Source: Devosia sp. FJ2-5-3 (GTDB lineage Bacteria > Pseudomonadota > Alphaproteobacteria > Rhizobiales > Devosiaceae). From it: a stretch of DNA of 64,000 nt. Position 1 is the stretch's first letter. Every line of letters starts with the position of its first letter. The notes beneath the pieces were generated by a model. That model was not told where the DNA came from. It did no database searches and saw only the letters and a program-made list of their open reading frames with translations. A program made the translations under genes and the position numbers. The stretch lies in assembly GCF_029201545.1 (NCBI RefSeq), contig NZ_CP104007.1, positions 3,506,501-3,570,500 on the forward strand, written 5' to 3'. Below are positions 49,430 to 59,176 of the stretch, piece after piece.

Positions 49430-51961
49430 ATGAAAACCGCATCCCCGCAGGATTTGCTCAAGGACTACAAGGCCAAGCGCAATTTCGCCAAGACGCAGGA
49501 GCCATCCGGCGACGCGCCCGCGGGCGAAAAATCGGAGCGCGGCAGCTTTGTGGTGCAAAAACACGACGCCACGCGACTGCACTATGATTTCCGGCTGGAG
49601 CTCGATGGGGTGCTCAAGAGCTGGGCGGTGACCAAGGGGCCATCCAACAATCCCGGGGACAAGCGGCTGGCGGTGCGGGTCGAGGACCACCCGCTCGAAT
49701 ATGGCGGCTTCGAGGGCACAATTCCCGAGGGGGAATATGGCGGGGGCACCGTAATGCTCTGGGACCGCGGCACCTGGGAGCCGCTGGGCGATCCGCATGA
49801 GGGGATTGAAAGCGGCGACCTCAAGATCCGCCTTTTCGGCGAGCGCATGAAAGGGGAATGGGTCCTGGTCCATATGAAGGGCCGGGACACCAAGCGCAAA
49901 TCGGGTCCGGACCGGGAAAACTGGCTGCTGATCAAGCATCGTGACAGCTATGCGCGCGACAAGGACACGCTGACCACGCGCTTTACCCGATCGGTCGCCA
50001 CGGGGCGCGACTTCAAGGGCATTGCCAGCGGCGCCGAGGCGAGCAAAGACAGCGATGTCGAGCCCGATGCCGTCTGGCATTCCGACACGGAAGAGGCCGA
50101 AAAGGCCGACCAGAAGACCCGCACGATCGAGACCAAGCCGGCCAGGACGAAAAAGGGCACCCCTGCCTTTCGGCCGGTGCAGCTGGCCAGCCTCGTCGAC
50201 ACCGTGCCGTCGGGCGAGGACTGGCTCTTCGAGATGAAGTATGACGGCTATCGATGCCTTGCCTCCGTCGCGGGGGACGAGGTGAAACTGTTCACCCGCA
50301 GTGGGCTCGACTGGACCGACAAATTCGGTTCGCTTGTGGCGCCGCTGCAAAAGCTTCAAATCGGGTCGGCCCTGATCGATGGGGAGATTTGCGCCTTCGA
50401 CGGCAAGGGCCGAACGGATTTTTCGACGCTCAAGAATGTGCTCTCCAATGGCGGGCGGCTCGAGTTTTTCGCCTTCGATCTGCTGGAAGCAGACGGGAAA
50501 GATCTGACGAAACTGCCGCTGATCGAGCGCAAGGAGCGGCTGGAGAACCTGCTGGCCAAATCGACGCGGACCGGTGCGGTGCAATATTCCACCCATGTGC
50601 GTGGGCAGGGCCAGAAGGTACTCGATGCCCTGTGCGCGGGCGGGCATGAGGGGGTGATCGCCAAGCGGGCCAAATCGAGCTATCGGGGCGAGCGCACCAA
50701 GGACTGGCTCAAGATCAAATGCCTGAAACGCCAGGAATTCGTCATTGGCGGATTTTCACCCTCGACCAAGAGGCGGGGCTTTGCCTCGCTGCTGCTGGGA
50801 ACCTGGGAGAAGGGGAAACTGCTCTATCGCGGCCGGGTGGGCACGGGGTTCTCCGACAAGCTGCTGGGTGAGCTCGACGAGCGGCTCAGCGCTCTCAGCC
50901 GCAAGGACAGCCCTTTTGCCGCCGTGCCCAAGGAAGCGCGGGGCGCCAAATGGGTCGAGCCGCAAATGGTGGCCGAAATCGCCTATACTGAAATGACCGA
51001 GGACGAAGTGCTGCGGCACCCATCCTTTATTGGCCTGCGCGAGGACAAGGCGGCCGAGGAGGTCCACATGGAAGAGCCTACATTGGATGGTGCAGCGATT
51101 GCCGACGAACTGGATATGCGGCTGACGAGCCCCGACCGGGTGATCGACCCGACGAGCGGGGTGACCAAGGGAGATCTCGTGGCCTATTACGCAGCGGTTG
51201 CAGAGCGCATGCTGCCCTATATCGCGGATCGGCCGCTGAGCCTGGTGCGCTGTCCGCAGGGGCGTTCGAAGGTTTGCTTTTTCCAAAAGCACGATACGGG
51301 CGGCTTTCCCGAGGAGCTCAAATCCACCCCGGTGCCGGAGAAGGACGGCGAGGTAGCGGACTATTTCTATCTCGATAGTTTGGAAGGGCTGATCGCTGGC
51401 ACGCAGATGAATGTGCTCGAATGGCATATCTGGGGATCGAAGCGCGACGATGTGGAGCGGCCGGACCGGCTGGTGTTCGACATCGATCCTGACGAGGGGC
51501 TCGATTTTTCCCATGTGGTGGCAGCGGCAAAGGATATTCGCGACCGCCTTGCCAAGATGAAGCTCAAGAGTTTTGCGCTGGTATCGGGGGGCAAGGGTGT
51601 GCATGTGGTGGTGCCGCTGGTGCCGAGCGCGACATGGGACACGGTGAAGGAGTTTTGCCGGAGCTTTGCGCAGTCGCTAGCCGAAGATGAGCCGGACCGG
51701 TTCACCGCCAATCTCTCCAAGGCCAAGCGCAAGGGGAGGATGTTCATCGACTATCTGCGCAATGAGCGGGGATCGACGGCGATTTCACCGTTCTCGGTGC
51801 GGTCGCGTCCGGGCGCGCCGGTGGCCATGCCGGTGAGCTGGGACGAGCTGGATGAGCTGGAGGGGGCGAATGTCTTTACGATTGCGGAGGGGATCAAGCG
51901 GGTGAAGGCGGACGACCCGTGGAAGGGGTATTTTGCGGTGAAGCAGAAGCTGAAGGGATAG
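49430..51961 (+). CDS. ligD: ATP-dependent DNA ligase D (phosphoesterase, ligase and polymerase)
   Basis: LigD is the multifunctional end-joining ligase. The start at 49430 (MKTASPQDLLKDYKAKRNFA, 843 residues) follows AGGTGAGG; an open stretch before it is not conserved. Domain order: 3'-phosphoesterase (about 30-170: FVVQKHDATRLHYDFRLELD), adenylation/ligase (about 230-520, nucleophile Lys in FEMKYDGYRCL) with OB-fold, then primase-polymerase (about 550-843) with VFDIDPDEGLDF and SGGKGVHVVVPL metal and nucleotide motifs. A Ku gene is usually nearby in rhizobia but none is in this window. The gene runs towards a topoisomerase IB gene on the opposite strand. Confidence 0.96.
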   Translation: MKTASPQDLLKDYKAKRNFAKTQEPSGDAPAGEKSERGSFVVQKHDATRLHYDFRLELDGVLKSWAVTKGPSNNPGDKRLAVRVEDHPLEYGGFEGTIPEGEYGGGTVMLWDRGTWEPLGDPHEGIESGDLKIRLFGERMKGEWVLVHMKGRDTKRKSGPDRENWLLIKHRDSYARDKDTLTTRFTRSVATGRDFKGIASGAEASKDSDVEPDAVWHSDTEEAEKADQKTRTIETKPARTKKGTPAFRPVQLASLVDTVPSGEDWLFEMKYDGYRCLASVAGDEVKLFTRSGLDWTDKFGSLVAPLQKLQIGSALIDGEICAFDGKGRTDFSTLKNVLSNGGRLEFFAFDLLEADGKDLTKLPLIERKERLENLLAKSTRTGAVQYSTHVRGQGQKVLDALCAGGHEGVIAKRAKSSYRGERTKDWLKIKCLKRQEFVIGGFSPSTKRRGFASLLLGTWEKGKLLYRGRVGTGFSDKLLGELDERLSALSRKDSPFAAVPKEARGAKWVEPQMVAEIAYTEMTEDEVLRHPSFIGLREDKAAEEVHMEEPTLDGAAIADELDMRLTSPDRVIDPTSGVTKGDLVAYYAAVAERMLPYIADRPLSLVRCPQGRSKVCFFQKHDTGGFPEELKSTPVPEKDGEVADYFYLDSLEGLIAGTQMNVLEWHIWGSKRDDVERPDRLVFDIDPDEGLDFSHVVAAAKDIRDRLAKMKLKSFALVSGGKGVHVVVPLVPSATWDTVKEFCRSFAQSLAEDEPDRFTANLSKAKRKGRMFIDYLRNERGSTAISPFSVRSRPGAPVAMPVSWDELDELEGANVFTIAEGIKRVKADDPWKGYFAVKQKLKG

Positions 51962-52016
51962 GGGATTTGAGTCAGACTCTGCCCGCGACAGCGCGAATTG
52001 TGCATTCGCTGTTGGT

Positions 52017-52042
52017 GGCCCTCGGGTCGAGCCCGAGGGAAG
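52017..52042. repeat. REP-like palindrome, family A copy 4
   Basis: GGCCCTCGGGTC-GAG-CCCGAGGGAAG is nearly identical to the 9859 copy and lies between the convergent ligD and topoisomerase IB genes. Confidence 0.75.
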
Positions 52043-52054
52043 CGGGCCGGTGGC

Positions 52055-53068
52055 TTAATTGGTATCCAGCGAGCGAAGATAGGCCAGGGTTTCAAGTTCG
52101 TCGCGATCGAGATGGGGTTTTGGGCGGACGCGTTTGGGGCGGGTCAGAAGACCCTCCTCCCAATCGGCGATGACACGGGGGTGGACATAGCCCGAACGAC
52201 AGACGGCGCGGGTGTTGCCCAGGCGCTGGCAGATGGTGTCGAGCACTTCGTTGATCTGGCGGGCGCGACCGGTCTTGGTTTCGGCGCGCTCGAGCTGGGA
52301 GAGCAGGTCATAGGCGCCGACCGTGGCTGACCAGGTCCGGAAGTGTTTCGAGCTGAAGGGACCGCCGGCGCGCTCGGAGATATAGGCATTTACCTCGCGC
52401 GAGGTGATCGGGTGCACGCCGTCCTCGTCCTCATATTGGAAAAGGTGCTGGCCCGGCAGGTCTTGCAGGTTCGACACGATGCGGGCGATGCGCCGGTCGG
52501 TCAGCTCCAGCTTCCACTGCTTTCCCGATTTGCCCTTGAAGCGGAAGCGCACCGCCGGCCCGGCGATCTCGACATGGCGATTGCGCAATGTGGTGAGCCC
52601 AAAGCTCTTGTTCTCTTTCGCGTAGCGGGAATTGCCGATGCGGATGAGGGAATTGTCGAGGAGCCATACCACCGAGGCGGCGACATGGGGCAGATCGGTG
52701 CGACGGCGCCTGAGATCGGCCTCGACCTGCTCCCTGATGCTGGGCAGTGCCTTGGCGAAGGAAATCAGGGAGCCGAACTTGGTCTGGCTGCGCTGCTCGG
52801 TCCAGCGCGGATCGTAGAGATACTGCTTGCGCCCGCGCTCGTCGCGCCCGGTGGCCTGGAGATGGCCATTGGGGTCGGGACAGATCCAGACATCGGTCCA
52901 GGCCGGGGGGATGACCAGCGCCTCAATGCGCTCGCGGTCCCGGGCCTTCAGCGCTTTCCCATTGGCGTCGAGATAGGAAAAGCTCTCGCCGCTCCTGACG
53001 CGGCGCCAGCCGGGTTCGCTGTCGGAAGAGTAGATCAGCTGGGCTGGCGGGACCGCGTCAATGATCAT
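52055..53068 (-). CDS. DNA topoisomerase IB (eukaryotic/poxvirus type)
   Basis: This is a type IB topoisomerase that nicks and reseals one strand through a 3'-phosphotyrosine. The 337-residue length is typical for bacterial members. The N-terminal domain has GESFSYLDANGKALKARDRE and LVIPPAWTDVWICPDPNGHL (about 48-67). The catalytic domain contains Arg/Lys residues in NENKSFG-like KENKSFGLTTLRNRHVEI, RFKGKSGKQWKLEL and the active Tyr in AVCRSGYVHPRVIADWEEG near residue 300, with SSKHFRTWSATV carrying the conserved H/R pair. Bacterial TopIB genes are common in soil Proteobacteria and are of uncertain role. It lies opposite ligD and 9 bp upstream of the next minus-strand operon. Confidence 0.94.
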   Translation of the reverse strand: MIIDAVPPAQLIYSSDSEPGWRRVRSGESFSYLDANGKALKARDRERIEALVIPPAWTDVWICPDPNGHLQATGRDERGRKQYLYDPRWTEQRSQTKFGSLISFAKALPSIREQVEADLRRRRTDLPHVAASVVWLLDNSLIRIGNSRYAKENKSFGLTTLRNRHVEIAGPAVRFRFKGKSGKQWKLELTDRRIARIVSNLQDLPGQHLFQYEDEDGVHPITSREVNAYISERAGGPFSSKHFRTWSATVGAYDLLSQLERAETKTGRARQINEVLDTICQRLGNTRAVCRSGYVHPRVIADWEEGLLTRPKRVRPKPHLDRDELETLAYLRSLDTN

Positions 53069-53076
53069 CGCGGCTC

Positions 53077-54123
53077 CTAGAGAACGGCCAGCTGGCGATT
53101 GTCGAGCCGATCTGCATAGGCGTCGCGCGTCGTGATCTTGTTCTCGATGGCGGTGATGACGCTGTCGAGGAAATTGGTGCCATACATTTCCGAGGCATTG
53201 TTGAGGCCGCCCGGGCTGAACACATTGATTTCGAGGATCTTGTCGCCGACGATATCGAGGCCGACAAAGAACATGCCGTCGGCCAGAATCTTGGGGCGAA
53301 CGATCTCGGCGATCTCCAGCATTTTCGGCGTGATCTCGACCTTGGCCGGACCGCCGCCGACATGGACGTTGGAGCGGATCTCGCCCTGGGCCGGGACGCG
53401 GCGAAAAGCGGCGTAGTGCCCGTCGCGGATGATGGGCTGGCCGTTCATCAGGAAGAAGCGGACGTCGCCCTCGCTGGCCTCGGGGATAAAGCTCTGGGCG
53501 ATGAGATAGCCCTCCTCGCTCACCGCCTCGAAGATCTGGTTGAGGTTGGGGTCCTTGGCGGAGGTGACCTTGAAGACGTTCTTGCCGCCAGAGCCCTGCA
53601 GAGGCTTGACGATGGCGCCCTTCTTCTCGCTGTCGATAAAGGCGCGGATTTCCTCGATGCTCTTGGAAATCAGCGTCTTGGGACGCACGACGGCCGGATA
53701 ATCCTGGAAATAGAGCTTGTTCTGCGCCTTGGCGAGACCGTCGGGGTCGTTGAGCACGAGCGTGCCACGCTCGGCGGCGAGGCGCCCAAAGATGGTGCCG
53801 ATATTGGTCGCCCAGGGCCGGTCGCTGCCATCGAGCGAGGGATCGTTGCGCAGGAACAGCACATCGATTTCGGTGATGTCATAGGTTTCCACAGTCGTCT
53901 CGCGCGAGTGGAGATCCTTGTGGAGGGTTTCAGGCTTTTTGTAATTGGCGGCCGGCAGCACCGTGGCGCGCACGGAGAGCGTATCATCGGGGCGGAGCAC
54001 GAAGTCGCCGGGGGTCACGTAGCAGATGTCATGGCCGCGCATCAGGGCGGCGAGGGCGAGGCCGGTGGTGGTGTATTTGGCCGATTCGCCGGCGATGGAA
54101 TTGACGAAAAATGCAATGCGCAT
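53077..54123 (-). CDS. ATP-grasp ligase (glutathione-synthetase-like)
   Basis: The product has 348 residues. The ATP-grasp signature is visible: Lys in KKGAIVKPLQGSGGKNVFKV (about 167-186), IAQSFIPEASEGDVRFFLM (about 208-226), and metal-binding VGLDIVGDKILEINVFSPGG (about 295-314, with E-x-N). The N-terminal domain IAFFVNSIAGESAKYTTTGL is similar to GshB. It is paired with a QEGLA-motif protein and an N-formylglutamate-amidohydrolase-like protein, which is not the usual context for glutathione biosynthesis, so it may make or extend a different peptide bond. The order on the minus strand is amidohydrolase, QEGLA protein, ATP-grasp, with spacings of 4-bp overlap and 8 bp. Confidence 0.88.
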   Translation of the reverse strand: MRIAFFVNSIAGESAKYTTTGLALAALMRGHDICYVTPGDFVLRPDDTLSVRATVLPAANYKKPETLHKDLHSRETTVETYDITEIDVLFLRNDPSLDGSDRPWATNIGTIFGRLAAERGTLVLNDPDGLAKAQNKLYFQDYPAVVRPKTLISKSIEEIRAFIDSEKKGAIVKPLQGSGGKNVFKVTSAKDPNLNQIFEAVSEEGYLIAQSFIPEASEGDVRFFLMNGQPIIRDGHYAAFRRVPAQGEIRSNVHVGGGPAKVEITPKMLEIAEIVRPKILADGMFFVGLDIVGDKILEINVFSPGGLNNASEMYGTNFLDSVITAIENKITTRDAYADRLDNRQLAVL

Positions 54124-54131
54124 GAGGTCTC

Positions 54132-55985
54132 CTAGGACGCTATGAGATCTATGGGAGCGGCGCCGCTCTTCAGCCGATCAAGGCGATCGGCGGCACCGGG
54201 CATGGTCAGAAATTGGGGAACGAGGCGCGGCGCACCGAGGAGACCGCGCGCGGCCAGCTCCTGGATGATGCCAAAATGGCTGGCGGCGATCTTGCCGAGC
54301 CAGAAGGGATCGAGCGAGCCGCCATTGCCCAGATGGGCGAGGATTTCGAGGAGGCCGCGGAGATAGATCGCGTCCTTGGCGAGACCGCCGCCGCGATAGA
54401 CGCGCAGCAGCAGGTTGAACGCGCCGCTCTCGGAAAAGCCGTGACTCTTGGTGAGGAGGGCGAAATTGTCGGCAAAGCTCGCGCCATCGAGCATTTCGGC
54501 GCAGGCGAGGACGCGGGCGGCGATGAGGCGGAGGCGGGGAATAGTCATGCCGCCGGCGAGATATTCGGCAAGAACCGCGAGGCCCTCCTGGGTGCCCTCG
54601 TAACCGGCGAGGCCAGTGCGGAAGAGCCGAAGGCCATGACCCGAGCCATTGAAATAGGTGAGCATGTGAACGCCCACCTCGTGGCTGAGGAGCGGTTCGA
54701 CGCGGGCGCGGTCCATTGCGGTGCTGCGGGAAATGAGGAGGCGGCCATTGGAGACCATGAGCCCGCTCGGCAAATCGTCGCGCACCTCAACCGGCGTTGC
54801 AAAGGCGCTCGACTGCTCGGAATAGCGGGCGATCATGGCGCGGGCCCGCTTTTCGACGAGACGATAATCGGCGGTTTCGGCCGGGGACTTTTTGGCGCCG
54901 GGTTTCGTGTCTTCGAGGATAGAACGGGCGGCCTTGAGAAGGCGCGGCTCGACCGAACCATAGAGTGCCCGGCCCAGCTCGATGAAGCGCGGGGTTTCTC
55001 GCGCGGCGAGAAGCGAAAGCTGCAGGTCGAGCTCCTGCTGCTTTTCACGATAAAGGGTGCCCAGCACCGGGTCCTCGAAATGGTCGAGGGCGACGGAAAA
55101 CAGCGCGCGCTTGCTCTCCTCCACGTCGACCGACAGCGGGCGATAGAGAAAGGCAGGTGCGCGCTTGAATTTGCCGGCCTTGAACTCGGCCCAGGCCGCT
55201 TCGGCGTTGATGGGCGTGACGGCGAGGAGGAAATCGAAACGAGTGGCGATGTCGTCGATGGCGCGGTCGGCGCGGGATACGGCATCGATATAGACCCGCC
55301 GACCAAGCGCGCGGTGCGTGGGTGGCTTGAGGCTGGTTGCGGCGCGGGCGAAGGCGGCGACCCCCTGAAGGCCGGCGTCAAAAATATTGGCAACGAGAAG
55401 CTCGTGTAGATGCGGGTAGAGCTCGCCGGTGACGGGGGCGCGGTAGATCGGGGCGAAGCGGATGGTGGCGACCGGAAACTGGGGCAGTTTTTTCGCCAGT
55501 CCGGCATGGGGATCGTCGTTGAGGGCGAGCCTGCGGATCTGGGGAGCGCGGTAGCGGGCGCCCATTTTCTCGATGGCGCTGGACATGGTGGAGGCGAGAT
55601 TTTGCCCGAGCGCGTCGTCGGGGGTCGAGACCGACACTTCGAAGGGGGCGAGATAGGGCGCGTCCTCGGCGAGGTCGTCCCGCTCGAGCTCGCCGATATC
55701 GAGGATGAGGAAAGCGCCGAAGCGCTGCTTCATGGCTTCGCCGACCACGGACGCGATTGCGATCGCGTCGGTCCTGGTGCGGGCGATGAGATAGGCCGTA
55801 TTGGCCGCAGTGGCCTGGCGGGCCGCCAACTCGTTGCGACGCCCGACATGGATGGCGAGATAGGGCATGGGGCGATCGAGATAGAGACGTCCCGTGCCGT
55901 CGAGATCGAGCCGGATCGGCGTGTCGCCGGCCAGCGCCTGGGTGACGGCTTCGATCATGGCGGCGCGGGAGCCGGTCCGGCTCAT
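54132..55985 (-). CDS. QEGLA-motif protein (DUF1704/MATCAP-like metallopeptidase)
   Basis: The 617-residue protein belongs to the DUF1704 family (TIGR02421, annotated flavohemoglobin expression-modulating). It shows the zinc motif HEVGVH (H435-x4-H440, the HExxxH form) followed by the namesake QEGLA at 466-470, the arrangement recently linked in animals to tubulin tyrosine carboxypeptidase MATCAP. That suggests a carboxypeptidase releasing C-terminal residues. The N-terminal half (about 20-330) has no recognised fold, though it includes RPYLAIHVGR-like RPMPYLAIHVGRRN. It sits between an ATP-grasp ligase and an N-formylglutamate amidohydrolase in one operon. The old name says little about function. 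Confidence 0.9.
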   Translation of the reverse strand: MSRTGSRAAMIEAVTQALAGDTPIRLDLDGTGRLYLDRPMPYLAIHVGRRNELAARQATAANTAYLIARTRTDAIAIASVVGEAMKQRFGAFLILDIGELERDDLAEDAPYLAPFEVSVSTPDDALGQNLASTMSSAIEKMGARYRAPQIRRLALNDDPHAGLAKKLPQFPVATIRFAPIYRAPVTGELYPHLHELLVANIFDAGLQGVAAFARAATSLKPPTHRALGRRVYIDAVSRADRAIDDIATRFDFLLAVTPINAEAAWAEFKAGKFKRAPAFLYRPLSVDVEESKRALFSVALDHFEDPVLGTLYREKQQELDLQLSLLAARETPRFIELGRALYGSVEPRLLKAARSILEDTKPGAKKSPAETADYRLVEKRARAMIARYSEQSSAFATPVEVRDDLPSGLMVSNGRLLISRSTAMDRARVEPLLSHEVGVHMLTYFNGSGHGLRLFRTGLAGYEGTQEGLAVLAEYLAGGMTIPRLRLIAARVLACAEMLDGASFADNFALLTKSHGFSESGAFNLLLRVYRGGGLAKDAIYLRGLLEILAHLGNGGSLDPFWLGKIAASHFGIIQELAARGLLGAPRLVPQFLTMPGAADRLDRLKSGAAPIDLIAS

Positions 55986-56827
55986 GGACGGGCTCCTAGA
56001 CGCTCTTCGAGCAATGGCAGGGCGGCGCGAATGGCAGCCTGCAAATCGGCGATGGCTTCGGCATCCGGCGCGCCGGTCAATTCGTCCATGAAAATCTTCT
56101 TGAACTCGACGGCGATGGCGCAGCCCGTTTGGGGGAAATGTTCATGCACGAAGCGGGTCTGTTCGCCCTTGCCGGCGAAGGCGATGTTTTCGCGAACGTC
56201 GAGGCGACGGCCGAGGAAGGGCTGATCGCGGAGGCATTCCATGAAGGGATCGAGAATATGGGCCCAGCGGGCGCGATCCATGGAGAATGTGCCGATATTG
56301 ATATCGGGGGCTTTGTCCGGATCGGTCGGGGGCGCGTCGTAACCGCCGCGGCGATGGTTGTAGCTGTGCATGTCGAGGAGGACGAAGCTGCCATGTTCGG
56401 CTTCGATATCGGCCAGCGCGCTTTTCAGCATCGCATAATAGCTGGCGTGCTGGCGCGAGAGGCGGTCGAGCTGCGCGGCGTCCGGGGGCGTCTCGTAGAC
56501 CTGGAGCCCCCAGGCCTGTTCGGGCCTGAGGTAAATAGCCTCGTCGAGGGCACGGTTGAGATCGAGCTCGAAACGCGAGCGATGGACGACAATGCGGTTG
56601 TCCATGTCGGCGATGAAGCGGGCGGTGAACGGGTCCTCTTCGCGCAGGCGGCCGGATTCATCGATGGCCATGCGGGCGAGAAGATCGGGCCAGACGTGGT
56701 GGCCGTCATGAATTGCGGTGCCGATGAGGGGGGAGCGGCCGCGCGCGAGGGTCCACAAACCCTTGGCGCTTTGTCGGTCGGTGGCAAGTCTTTCGATGGG
56801 GTCCATGACGCGGATAACGGGCGCCAT
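55982..56827 (-). CDS. N-formylglutamate amidohydrolase-like protein
   Basis: The product has 281 residues. Family features are AIHDGHHVWPDLLARMAIDE (about 38-57), DMDNRIVVHRSRFELDLNR (about 74-92), LLDMHSYNHRRGGYDAPPTD (metal ligand D/H region, about 149-168) and late EHFPQTGCAIAVEFKKIFMD. NFGAH enzymes are zinc-dependent and cleave formate from N-formylglutamate in histidine degradation, but stand-alone paralogues occur widely without hut genes, as here. It is the first gene of the three-gene operon with the QEGLA protein and the ATP-grasp ligase, overlapping the next gene by 4 bp (ATGA). It may act on a glutamyl-peptide product of the ligase. Confidence 0.9.
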   Translation of the reverse strand: MAPVIRVMDPIERLATDRQSAKGLWTLARGRSPLIGTAIHDGHHVWPDLLARMAIDESGRLREEDPFTARFIADMDNRIVVHRSRFELDLNRALDEAIYLRPEQAWGLQVYETPPDAAQLDRLSRQHASYYAMLKSALADIEAEHGSFVLLDMHSYNHRRGGYDAPPTDPDKAPDINIGTFSMDRARWAHILDPFMECLRDQPFLGRRLDVRENIAFAGKGEQTRFVHEHFPQTGCAIAVEFKKIFMDELTGAPDAEAIADLQAAIRAALPLLEERLGARP

Positions 56828-56908
56828 GGACCAGAGTTCCGGCGAGCGGCGGAGACCGTTCGCTTTTGCCGCTCAAAAGGCAGGACGCAAGCGCCCTGCC
56901 CCGAAGGA

Positions 56909-59176
56909 TTAGTTGACGGCTTCGGCGGCAGCGATGGCGGCCATGTTGACGACGCCGCGGCTGGTGGCGCTGGGCGCCAGGATATGGGCCGGCTGGCGCG
57001 TGCCCATCAGCAGCGGACCGATGGCGAGGCCATTGTTCAGCTCCTTGATCAGCGTCATCGAGAGGTTCGCCGCTTCGAGGTTCGGGAAGATGAGCAGATT
57101 GGCCTCGCCCCGCAGGACTGAGTCCGGAATATAGCGATCGCGCAGACCCTCATTGATGGCGAGATCTCCCTGCATTTCGCCATCGACCACGAGGTCAGGG
57201 GCGACCTCCTTGAGGCGGGCATAGACCTCGCGCATCTTGTGGCTGGTGGCGCCATCGCGCGATCCAAAATTGGAGTAGCTCAAGAGGGCCGCTTTGGCCT
57301 CGATGTTGAAGCGCTGGAGATGGTCGCGGGCCTGCAGGGTGATGGCGACAATCTGCTCGGCCGTGGGGTCGATATTGACATAGGTGTCGGCCAGGAAGAA
57401 CACGCCGCGCCCAAGCACCAGCATGGAAAGCGCCGAGAGCTGGCCGGCCGTGGGCGCCAGACCGATGACCGACTGGATATCGCGGGCGTGCTTGATGTAG
57501 CGGCCTTCGAGACCACAGATCAGCGCATCGGCCTCGCCGCGGCGCACTGCCAGGGCACCGATGACGGTGGTATTGGTGCGCACAATGGTGCGGGCGGTGT
57601 CGGGGGTCACGCCCTGTCGGCCGACCAGGGCATGGAAATCGGCGACATAGTCACGATAGCGCGGATCGTCCTCGGGATTGATGATCTCGAAATCCTTGCC
57701 CGGGCGGATGGTAAGGCCGAAGCGCTCAAGGCGGCTTTCGATGACACTGGGACGACCGATGAGGATCGGACGGGCGATGCGATCTTCGAGCAGGACCTGG
57801 GCGGCGCGCAGAACGCGCTCATCCTCACCATCGGCGAAGGCGACGCGCTTGCTCTGGTCCTGCGCACGCTCGATCATCGGCTTCATGACGAGGCCGGAGC
57901 GGAAGACGAAGCGATTGAGCTGGTCGTGATAGGCGGCGAAATCTTCGATCGGGCGCTGGGCGACACCGGTCTCCATGGCCGCCTTGGCGACGGCCGGGGC
58001 GATGCGCAGGATAAGGCGCTGATCGAAGGGATTGGGAATGAGATATTCGGGCCCGAAAATGGCGGGCACGCCATGGGCCGAGGCTTCAAGGCCGGGTTCA
58101 TGCGCCAGCTTGGCGATGGCGCGGGCGGCGGCGGCCTTCATGTCCTCATTGATGACGGTGGCGCCGCAATCGAGCGCACCGCGGAAGAGGAAAGGGAAGC
58201 AGAGGACGTTGTTGACCTGGTTGGGATAGTCGGAGCGGCCGGTGCAGATCATGGCGTCGGGGCGAGTTGCACGCGCCAGTTCGGGCATGATTTCGGGAAT
58301 GGGGTTGGAGAGCGCCAGGATCAGCGGATTGGGCGCCATGTCCTTCATCATTTCGGGCTTGAGCGCCCCGGCCTTCGAGAGTCCGACATAGATGTCAGCG
58401 CCTTCCATGACTTCGGCCAGTTCGGTCTTGTCGGTCTCCTGGGCGAAGGCCCCGCGCCAGCGATCGACATTGTTGTGGCGCGCCTTGGTGACGAGGCCCT
58501 TGCTGTCGGCGATCCAGATGTTCTCGCGGGTGGCGCCGACGGCGATCAGCATGTTCATGCAGGCAATGGCCGCGGCCCCTGCCCCCGAAGTCACGATCTT
58601 GACCTTGGCGATGTCCTTGGCGACCAGTTCCATGGCGTTGAGGACAGCGGCGGCGACGATGATGGCGGTGCCGTGCTGGTCATCGTGGAAGACCGGGATG
58701 TTCATGCGCTCGCGCAGCGCTTCCTCGATCTCGAAACATTCCGGGGCCTTGATGTCTTCGAGATTGATGCCGCCGAAGCTGGGCTCGAGCGGGGCGACGA
58801 TCTCGATGAAGCGCTTGGGATCTTCCTCATTGACCTCGATATCGATCGAGTCGATGCCGGCGAACTTCTTGAAGAGGACAGCCTTGCCTTCCATCACGGG
58901 CTTACTTGCCAGTGCGCCGATATTACCAAGGCCCAGGACGGCAGTGCCGTTGGAGATGACGGCAACGAGATTGCCCTTGGCGGTATATTTATAGGCGGCT
59001 TGCGGATCGGCGGCGATTTCCTCGCAGGGGATGGCAACGCCGGGCGAATAGGCCAGCGACAGGTCGCGGGTATTGGCGAGCGGCTTGGTCGCGACGATCT
59101 CGAGCTTTCCGGGGCGCGGATATTCGTGGAAATGCAGCGCCGCTGCGTGCTGGCTCGGCTTGTTGTCGTCGACCAT
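56909..59176 (-). CDS. maeB: NADP-dependent malic enzyme (malic plus phosphotransacetylase-like domain)
   Basis: This is the 755-residue large form: an N-terminal malic enzyme domain (about 1-420) decarboxylates malate to pyruvate with NADP, and the C-terminal phosphotransacetylase-like domain (about 430-755) is usually regulatory, binding acetyl-CoA. Visible are [20 protein letters not shown] (about 42-61), [53 protein letters not shown] and the nucleotide-binding [20 protein letters not shown]; the PTA part includes [17 protein letters not shown] and [15 protein letters not shown]. It contributes NADPH and pyruvate from TCA intermediates. It is monocistronic, divergent from nothing directly; a 147-bp gap separates it from azlD on the same strand. 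Confidence 0.97.
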   Translation of the reverse strand: MVDDNKPSQHAAALHFHEYPRPGKLEIVATKPLANTRDLSLAYSPGVAIPCEEIAADPQAAYKYTAKGNLVAVISNGTAVLGLGNIGALASKPVMEGKAVLFKKFAGIDSIDIEVNEEDPKRFIEIVAPLEPSFGGINLEDIKAPECFEIEEALRERMNIPVFHDDQHGTAIIVAAAVLNAMELVAKDIAKVKIVTSGAGAAAIACMNMLIAVGATRENIWIADSKGLVTKARHNNVDRWRGAFAQETDKTELAEVMEGADIYVGLSKAGALKPEMMKDMAPNPLILALSNPIPEIMPELARATRPDAMICTGRSDYPNQVNNVLCFPFLFRGALDCGATVINEDMKAAAARAIAKLAHEPGLEASAHGVPAIFGPEYLIPNPFDQRLILRIAPAVAKAAMETGVAQRPIEDFAAYHDQLNRFVFRSGLVMKPMIERAQDQSKRVAFADGEDERVLRAAQVLLEDRIARPILIGRPSVIESRLERFGLTIRPGKDFEIINPEDDPRYRDYVADFHALVGRQGVTPDTARTIVRTNTTVIGALAVRRGEADALICGLEGRYIKHARDIQSVIGLAPTAGQLSALSMLVLGRGVFFLADTYVNIDPTAEQIVAITLQARDHLQRFNIEAKAALLSYSNFGSRDGATSHKMREVYARLKEVAPDLVVDGEMQGDLAINEGLRDRYIPDSVLRGEANLLIFPNLEAANLSMTLIKELNNGLAIGPLLMGTRQPAHILAPSATSRGVVNMAAIAAAEAVN

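Noticed and set aside
47348..50647. One 1099-residue open frame on the minus strand
   Set aside because: The part right of 49201 is antisense to ligD, has no domain signal, and GGAGG plus an ATG at 49201 marks the true start.
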